A DNA stretch of 64,000 bases from Acidobacteriota bacterium. Lineage in GTDB: Bacteria > Acidobacteriota > Vicinamibacteria > Vicinamibacterales > SCN-69-37. A program made the position numbers and the translations under genes. Of this stretch, positions 58,578 through 64,000 are shown piece by piece. The notes below the pieces were generated by a model. That model did no database searches, was not told the origin of the DNA, and saw only the letters and a program-made list of their open reading frames with translations. Numbering within the stretch: the stretch's first letter is position 1; every line of letters starts with the position of its first letter. Location of the stretch: NCBI GenBank assembly GCA_016716905.1, contig JADJUS010000022.1:124001-188000 (forward strand), in the 5' to 3' direction.

Positions 58578-61354
58578 TGTCGAGACGATTGATCAGAACC
58601 GCGTTGGGCGCTGCCGCGATGGCTGCCGTGCTCTTGTCTGTGTCGCCACGCGTCAGCACCCAGGTCACGGTACTCAACCACGACACCGGGCCGGTCGGAC
58701 TCGGCCTGGCCCTGCGCCAGCTGCCCGTCGAGGGTTCAATGCTGTACGTCACGGCCCACCCGGACGATGAGAACAATGGCGTGCTGGTGGCGCTCAATCG
58801 CGGCCGCGGACTCAAGACCTCGCTGTTGACGGTCACGCGCGGCGACGGCGGCCAGAATGAAATTGGCCCGGAGCTGTTCCAGGCGATCGGCATCCTGCGA
58901 TCGGAGGAACTCGCAGCGGTGCACCGGTACGACGGCGCCGACCAGTACCACACGCGCGCCTACGAGTTCGGCTACTCCTTCAGCGTCGAAGAGACCTTTG
59001 AAAAGTGGGGCAAGGACGAAATCCTGGCCGACGTCGTGAAGGTCATCCGCATGACGCGGCCCGACATCATCCTCACCATGAACCGCGATGGCCAGGCGGG
59101 GGGCCAGCACCACATGGGCTCGGCGCGCCTGGCACAGGAGGCGTTCCGCGTGGCGGCAGACCCCACGCGCTTCCCGGAGCAACTCAAGGCCGGACTCCGG
59201 CCCTGGCAGGCCCGCAAGGTCTATCAGGCGGGCGCGGGAAACCCCGGCGGGGGTGCGGCGCAGTCATCAGCCGGCGGCGCGGCGCCGCCGCAACGGCCGG
59301 TCCGCATCAGCACGGGCGACTACGACCCGCTGCTCGGCATGTCGTGGGCGCAGTTCGGCACACTCGCGCGCCGCAACCACCTGTGCCAGGGCATGGGCCA
59401 GACCGAAAGCCGGCCCGGTGAAGCGGGCGGCTCGTATTCGCTCTATGACAGCCAGCCGCGCGTGGCCGGCGACGAGCAGGACGTGCTTGAAGGTATTGAC
59501 ACGTCACTGCGGCGACTGGCCGCGTTCGCGACCGGCCAGGAAGCGAAAATACCGACACTTGGCGCGGACCTCGATGCCATCGAGGCGTCGGCACGCGCGG
59601 CCATCGAGGCCTTCGACGCGCGCGCCACACACAAGACGTTGCCCCACATCACCCGGGGTCTGGGTCAGGTGCGCGCCTTGCGCACGGCCGTGGCCGGCAG
59701 CACGTTGACTGCCGACGCGCGCGCCGAAATTGTCTGGCGCCTCGATCGCAAGGAACGCGATTTCATGAAAGCCCTCGAACTGGCCCAGGGCGTCGTCACC
59801 CACATCACCGTGCCTGATGGCAACGTGGTGCGCGGCCAGACCTTCGATGTCATGGCGCAGGTGTTCAACACAGGGACAGAGCCGATGTCGGTGGACGAGG
59901 TCTCGCTCCAGGTGCCGGAAGGCTGGACCGCCGTGCTCAAGCAGGGCCAGCCGGTCGCCTTGAAACACAACGAGGCCGCCACGCTGCTCTACAGCGTCAC
60001 CGTCGGGCCGAACGCGCGGTACTCACAGCCGTACTGGAAGCGCAAACCCGGTCCGGTGGAGCGCACGGGCGGCGACATCTACGACCTCGACATTCCCGAA
60101 CACCATCTGCTGCCGTGGAGTCCCCCGGATGTGACCGCCACGGTGAGCTATGCCGCCGGCGGAGCGAACGCCGCCGTGACCGCGCCCGCGTATTACCGCT
60201 ACGACGGCCCCTGGGTGGGCGGCGAAAAGCAGAAGGTGCTGAACATCGTGCCGCACGTGTCGGTGAAACTGACGCCGGACATTGCGGTGGTGCCGCTGAC
60301 GGCGGGAGGCAAGAAGAAGGAATTTCGCGTCTCGGTGCTCAACAATGCACCTGGCGGATCGGCGGTCAAAGTGCGGCTCGAAACTCCGGCGGGCTGGAAG
60401 GTGGAACCCGCCGAAGCCACACTGAACTTCTCCGTGGAAGAAGAAGAAATGTCGGCGCAGTTCTTCGTGACGCCGCCGGCGCGGGTCACACCGGGCGAAG
60501 CCGTCATTCGCGCCGTGGCCGAGCGCGGCACCGAGACGTTTCGCGAAGGCTACCAGGTCATCGCGTATAACCACATTCAGACGCGGCACCTCTTTCACCC
60601 GGCCGCGTCGAAGATCAAGATGATTGACGTGGTGGTGCCGGCCAACCTGCAGGTCGGCTACGTGGTGGGCACGGGGGATGATGTCCCTGCAGCCATCCGC
60701 CAGCTCGGCGCGACCGTGACGATGTTGTCGCCCGACGACGTGGCGTTTGGAGATTTGTCGAAGTACTCGACGATCGTGCTCGGCATCCGCGCCTATGAGA
60801 AACGGCCGGACGTACGCGCGTACAACCAGCGGCTCTTCGACTTCGCTCGCAACGGTGGCCACCTTGTTGTGCAATACAACAAGACGGCCATGAATCAGCT
60901 CGGCGGCGGCCAGGCTGGTCCTCCTCCAGGCGCGTTCGGCGGTGGTGGTCCCGGGGGTGGACGCGGCGGTCGCGGAAGTGCGCCGCCCAATAGTCCCTAC
61001 GTCCCGTATCCAGGTGGCATCACGAGCAATCGCGTGACGGTGGAAGAGGCCCCGGTGCGGGTACTTGAAGACGGCACCACTGAGATGAGCCGCCCAAACC
61101 GCATCACGGCTGCCGACTTCGAGGGCTGGGTGCAGGAGCGCGGTCTCTACTTCTTTGGCGCCAACGATCCGCGGTACACCGACATCCTGGCCGCCACCGA
61201 CCCATGGGCCTTCAACCCGGGTGAAAAGAAGGGCATGTTGACCGTGGCGCAATTGGGCAAAGGCACGTGGACGTATGTGGGCCTTGGCCTCTGGCGCCAG
61301 CTGCCGGCCGGAACGCCCGGCGCGTATCGGATCCTCGCGAACCTGCTTCGGTAG
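58577..61354 (+). CDS. Exported PIG-L-family deacetylase with C-terminal domains
   Basis: 925 residues from ATG at 58577, with AAGGAG 5 nt upstream and TGATG coupling to the preceding stop. Signal peptide about 1-28. The LmbE/PIG-L domain holds the metal motif AHPDDE (60-65), then TRGDGGQNEIG and RDGQAGGQHHMGSARL with the later histidines. From about 410 an immunoglobulin-like NPCBM-associated region (RGQTFDVMAQVFNTGTEPM) follows, and a GATase-like C-terminus (GGHLVVQYNK). Expected to remove N-acetyl groups from sugars in the periplasm. Confidence 0.87.
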   Translation: MSRRLIRTALGAAAMAAVLLSVSPRVSTQVTVLNHDTGPVGLGLALRQLPVEGSMLYVTAHPDDENNGVLVALNRGRGLKTSLLTVTRGDGGQNEIGPELFQAIGILRSEELAAVHRYDGADQYHTRAYEFGYSFSVEETFEKWGKDEILADVVKVIRMTRPDIILTMNRDGQAGGQHHMGSARLAQEAFRVAADPTRFPEQLKAGLRPWQARKVYQAGAGNPGGGAAQSSAGGAAPPQRPVRISTGDYDPLLGMSWAQFGTLARRNHLCQGMGQTESRPGEAGGSYSLYDSQPRVAGDEQDVLEGIDTSLRRLAAFATGQEAKIPTLGADLDAIEASARAAIEAFDARATHKTLPHITRGLGQVRALRTAVAGSTLTADARAEIVWRLDRKERDFMKALELAQGVVTHITVPDGNVVRGQTFDVMAQVFNTGTEPMSVDEVSLQVPEGWTAVLKQGQPVALKHNEAATLLYSVTVGPNARYSQPYWKRKPGPVERTGGDIYDLDIPEHHLLPWSPPDVTATVSYAAGGANAAVTAPAYYRYDGPWVGGEKQKVLNIVPHVSVKLTPDIAVVPLTAGGKKKEFRVSVLNNAPGGSAVKVRLETPAGWKVEPAEATLNFSVEEEEMSAQFFVTPPARVTPGEAVIRAVAERGTETFREGYQVIAYNHIQTRHLFHPAASKIKMIDVVVPANLQVGYVVGTGDDVPAAIRQLGATVTMLSPDDVAFGDLSKYSTIVLGIRAYEKRPDVRAYNQRLFDFARNGGHLVVQYNKTAMNQLGGGQAGPPPGAFGGGGPGGGRGGRGSAPPNSPYVPYPGGITSNRVTVEEAPVRVLEDGTTEMSRPNRITAADFEGWVQERGLYFFGANDPRYTDILAATDPWAFNPGEKKGMLTVAQLGKGTWTYVGLGLWRQLPAGTPGAYRILANLLR

Positions 61355-61407
61355 GACCCTGGACTCTGGACTCTGGACTCTGGACTCAGGACCCTGATTT
61401 CAGGACC
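61354..61407. repeat. GGACTCT heptamer array between convergent stops
   Basis: Starts at the last base of the PIG-L stop codon: GGACCCT GGACTCT x3 GGACTCA GGACCCT, then a diverged tail. It supplies the last codons and the stop of the convergent VanZ-like gene (C-terminus VLKSGS). Confidence 0.88.
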
Positions 61408-62432
61408 CACTTGGTGTCCACCGCCGCTGTGCTGGTGAATGGCGGCGGTGCGCCGAGCGCGCGAAACCGCCGCTCGGCGTCCGCGCGATGATCGGGATGC
61501 CAGCGGTGCCCGGTCTTTGAGATGTGTGACGGCGTGTCGAGCACAGGCGCGTAGTAGCGCTCGAGTACCTGATTCTCGCCCCAGGCCGTCGCCACATCGC
61601 CCGCCTCCCACGCGTCGTTTCTGGCACGCACGTGGGCTTCACCCTCTGAGCGGTATTGATCTTCACGCGCGAGGGTTCGCCGCACGAGCGGCGGCGTGAT
61701 CGCCCATCGTGCCGTGCGTTCCGTCGCGAGCTCGTGCAACTGCGCCGCGGAGTATCGCGATCGGAACATCCCGGCGTCCGGGTCAGTAATCGCAAAGCCG
61801 ACATGCACGGTCCAGACGAACGCCGCCCCGGCGACTGCCGCAACCAGCACACCGGCCAGCGCGCCCCGATCGCCACGCAGGACGCGGCCCGCCGTGGGCC
61901 GCTCCATGGGCGCCATCGCCACGCTGGCCATCACGCCACAGGCGATCGCCACCGTATTGAGCATCACGTCCTGCCACTCGCCGACGCGCGCCGGGAGAAA
62001 CCACTGCCACCACTCTTCAGCGACGCCAAACACAAACGCCGCCGAGGCCGGCCACACCAGGCTGGTCGCGTCACCCTTCCCGCGCCACGCACGGTAAAAG
62101 AGCCAGGTGATGACGCCGTACTGCACGAAGTGAAAGTGCTCCACGGCCGCCACAGCAGGGTTGGCGCTGCCGGTCAGACGCGCGAACACCACCGCCACCA
62201 GCGCCGCCACGCCAAGGAGCGCAAACCGCCAGACGCGCCCCTCTCGAATGCGCATCAACGCGGCCACCGCCAGCGCGGCCACCGACAGCCCCACCACCCC
62301 GTTCACAATCCACACGTACTGCCCCGGCAGCGTCGCCGCCACCCAGCGGCGCAGTTCGCCGATGAATGGCGCGGCCAGGACCAAGGCGAGCGAGACGATG
62401 AGCGCCAGTAGCATCGATTGCCGATAAATCAC
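61386..62432 (-). CDS. VanZ-like polytopic membrane protein
   Basis: 348 residues with about six membrane helices in the first 220. The VanZ block is GVAEEWWQWFLPARVGEWQDVMLNTVA, with the conserved acidic residues and the final aspartate-asparagine pair. The C-terminal 130 residues are soluble and have an ARNDAWEAGDVATAWGENQVLERYY segment. VanZ-family members are linked to glycopeptide resistance and sensing but most are uncharacterised. Start GTG at 62432 or ATG at 62414. Confidence 0.8.
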   Translation of the reverse strand: MIYRQSMLLALIVSLALVLAAPFIGELRRWVAATLPGQYVWIVNGVVGLSVAALAVAALMRIREGRVWRFALLGVAALVAVVFARLTGSANPAVAAVEHFHFVQYGVITWLFYRAWRGKGDATSLVWPASAAFVFGVAEEWWQWFLPARVGEWQDVMLNTVAIACGVMASVAMAPMERPTAGRVLRGDRGALAGVLVAAVAGAAFVWTVHVGFAITDPDAGMFRSRYSAAQLHELATERTARWAITPPLVRRTLAREDQYRSEGEAHVRARNDAWEAGDVATAWGENQVLERYYAPVLDTPSHISKTGHRWHPDHRADAERRFRALGAPPPFTSTAAVDTKWVLKSGS

Positions 62433-62515
62433 AGATTCCAGGTTACCGATAGTCAGATAAGCGATTCCCGATCTCAGGTTTCAGATTGTAGATTCAACCG
62501 CATAGACTTGACCGG

Positions 62516-63727
62516 ATGTCTTCGCCTGCGCGGCGCCCGCTGTCCCGTCCCGATGCGCCGCCCGGTGCCCTGCGCTGGATCCTCGTCATCGTCTTTCTGG
62601 ACATGATGGGTTTGGGCCTGCTGGTGCCGGTGATCCCCCTGATCGTGCGTGAGTTTCGTGCCGACGCACTGACGATTGGCTGGCTCTCGCTGGCGTATGC
62701 GGCCGCCCAGTTTGTGACCACGCCCCTGCTTGGCGCGTGGTCAGACCGTCATGGCCGGCGAGGCGTGCTGTTGCTCAGTTTCCTGGGTTCGGCCGTCGCG
62801 TATTTTGCATTCGGATGGGCTCCGGCCTTGTGGGTGCTCTTCGCCGGCCGGATCGTTGATGGCCTGACCGGCGCCAACGTCGGCATGTCGCAGGCGTACA
62901 TCGCCGACATTACGGAAGCCGGCCAACGTTCGCGTGCGCTGGCGCTCTCGGGTGTGGCACTCGGCACCGGATTCATCGTGGGCCCACTCGTGGGCATCGG
63001 TCTCTCGGCGTTCGGACCGCACGTGCCGGCATTTACGGCGGGAGGCCTGGCACTGGCCAGCACGATCCTCGCATGGTGGCGGCTGCCGGAGTCACTGGCG
63101 CCTGGTACCCGGGCCGCGCCGGCGGCGACACACCAACTGAATCCGTTTGCGCCGCTCCTGCAGGCGCTCGGCCGCAGCTCCCTTCGGCCGCTCCTGATCG
63201 CGACGTTTCTCGCAAGCTTCGCCATGGCGGCGCTGCGTTCACACTTCGCGTTTTTTGCGATCGCGGTCCTGGCGTTCAGCCAGTCGGATGCCAACCGCGT
63301 CATCGCGTTCCTCGGGGTGATGATGGTCGTCGCTCAGGGCGGACTCGTCCGACAGGCCGTGCAGCGTTGGGGCGATCACGGCACGCTTGTGGTGGGACTG
63401 GTGCTGAGTGCCATTGGGTTCGCCGGCCTCTCGGTCGCGTTCTCGCCGTCGATGCTGTACCTGATGGTCGCGGTCACCGCCGTTGGCGTTGGCCTCGGCA
63501 CCCCGACGATGGCGGCGCTCGTCTCACACCGCTCGGGTGCCATTGAGCAGGGCGTGATGCTGGGCGCTGCACAGGCGGCGGCGGCGCTCGCACAGGTCTT
63601 GGGTCCCGTCTGGGCGGGTTTTATCTTCGATCGCGCCGGGCCACAGTTTCCGTTCAGCACCGGCGCCGCCCTCGTCGCAGCCGCCCTGCTTGTCGTGACG
63701 CTCAATCGCCCGAAAAACGACCTCTGA
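62516..63727 (+). CDS. Major facilitator superfamily transporter, TetA-like
   Basis: 403 residues with twelve hydrophobic helices. GLLVPVIPLIVREF opens helix 1; LLGAWSDRHGRRGVLLLS is the loop 2-3 MFS signature (GxxSDRxGRR); AGRIVDGLTGANVGMSQAYIADIT matches the DHA1 drug-efflux group. Proton antiport of an unknown compound is expected. The TGA stop sits at the centre of a 23-bp palindrome. Confidence 0.88.
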   Translation: MSSPARRPLSRPDAPPGALRWILVIVFLDMMGLGLLVPVIPLIVREFRADALTIGWLSLAYAAAQFVTTPLLGAWSDRHGRRGVLLLSFLGSAVAYFAFGWAPALWVLFAGRIVDGLTGANVGMSQAYIADITEAGQRSRALALSGVALGTGFIVGPLVGIGLSAFGPHVPAFTAGGLALASTILAWWRLPESLAPGTRAAPAATHQLNPFAPLLQALGRSSLRPLLIATFLASFAMAALRSHFAFFAIAVLAFSQSDANRVIAFLGVMMVVAQGGLVRQAVQRWGDHGTLVVGLVLSAIGFAGLSVAFSPSMLYLMVAVTAVGVGLGTPTMAALVSHRSGAIEQGVMLGAAQAAAALAQVLGPVWAGFIFDRAGPQFPFSTGAALVAAALLVVTLNRPKNDL

Positions 63728-63736
63728 GGTCGTTTT
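63714..63736 (+). terminator. Perfect hairpin spanning the MFS stop codon
   Basis: AAAACGACCTC (63714-63724), T, then GAGGTCGTTTT (63726-63736): 11 perfect base pairs ending in a T run, able to terminate in both directions. The stop codon TGA is bases 63725-63727. The same hairpin is the innermost arm of the nested element at 32702-32877. Confidence 0.75.
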
Positions 63737-63760
63737 CTTCACCCGGGATATCCTTCCCCT

Positions 63761-64000
63761 GTGGTCGCCCGCAGTCCCCGGCACAGCACAGGCGTCAGCC
63801 AGGCTATGAGGATGATGGCCGACCAGGCATTCAGCCGCGCAGCCGGCGCGCCGCTTGTGGCCGGCAACTCCGTGCGTGTCTTGCGTGATGCCGTCGAAAA
63901 CTATCCGGCGTGGGAGGCGGCGATCCGCAACGCTCGACGAACCATCCACCTGGAGATGTACATCTTCCATCGGGATGCCGTCGGACGTCGCTTTGTCGAT
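63761..64000 (+). CDS. Phospholipase D-family protein (cardiolipin-synthase-like), start only
   Basis: Open to the window edge. From GTG at 63761 (or ATG at 63806) the protein reads NSVRVLRDAVENYPAWEAAI, then RRTIHLEMYIFHRDAVG, the opening of PLDc_2 domain proteins of the cardiolipin-synthase type. The HKD motifs lie beyond the window, so activity cannot be judged. Confidence 0.72.
   Translation, partial: MVARSPRHSTGVSQAMRMMADQAFSRAAGAPLVAGNSVRVLRDAVENYPAWEAAIRNARRTIHLEMYIFHRDAVGRRFVD

Overview
The window is a GC-rich, densely coded stretch of chromosome from a Gram-negative bacterium. Lipid A and LPS-core genes show that it makes LPS. An Oar-type TonB-dependent receptor, a secreted sortilin/BNR protein, a PIG-L deacetylase with long C-terminal extensions, a decayed PD40 (TolB-like) kinase fragment and a DUF1569 gene together suggest Acidobacteriota, perhaps the Vicinamibacteria. 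That placement is inference from gene content; no rRNA is present.

Layout. (1) 1-18071, minus strand: a surface-glycan (O-antigen or exopolysaccharide) operon, mostly linked by 1-4 nt start/stop overlaps. From its promoter end it reads DegT aminotransferase, RmlD-like reductase, glycosyltransferase, Wzx flippase, Wzy-like polymerase, CgeB-like and GT4 glycosyltransferases, asparagine-synthase-like amidotransferase, GT87, GT4, O-antigen ligase/polymerase-like protein, then fnlA-fnlB-fnlC and a wbuB-like transferase cut by the left edge. The last four form the UDP-N-acetyl-L-fucosamine pathway and its transferase. A divergent gmd follows. (2) 19091-25787, minus: a mixed cluster (holB, UDP-HexNAc dehydrogenase, pdxA, lhgO-like, smpB, rmlA, a membrane-anchored unknown), with tRNA-Asp and tRNA-Val upstream. 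(3) 26081-34220, minus: LPS inner core and lipid A operon waaA-lpxK-lpxL-waaF-gmhB-rfaE1-rfaE2-waaC-methyltransferase. (4) 34255-37638, plus: gapA-pgk-tpiA-secG, then tRNA-Leu(GAG). (5) 37749-45336: small accessory genes, a pseudogene, an ECF sigma factor, a secreted BNR protein and a proline-racemase-family enzyme. This segment is bounded by tRNA-Leu and a diverged copy of the tRNA's 3' end. (6) 45460-52653: uup, a large membrane protein, and a metal-uptake operon (small HCPVCH protein, outer-membrane barrel, ZnuA, ZnuB). (7) 52842-64000: TonB receptor, a rhamnogalacturonan-lyase-like secreted protein, PIG-L protein, VanZ-like protein, MFS transporter and the start of a phospholipase D-family gene.

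The most unusual signal is a set of dispersed short elements that live partly inside genes. lpxK carries two nested palindromic elements (131 and 176 bp) with the same outer arms plus a separate 34-bp perfect palindrome. All keep the reading frame open and so add peptide segments to the kinase. The innermost hairpin of the larger element recurs alone around the stop codon of the MFS gene. A second family, of 7-bp-period repeats, occurs between genes, in frame inside uup and probably waaC, and at the ends of two secreted or membrane proteins. The palindromes resemble, in behaviour only, the protein-coding palindromic elements known from Rickettsia.
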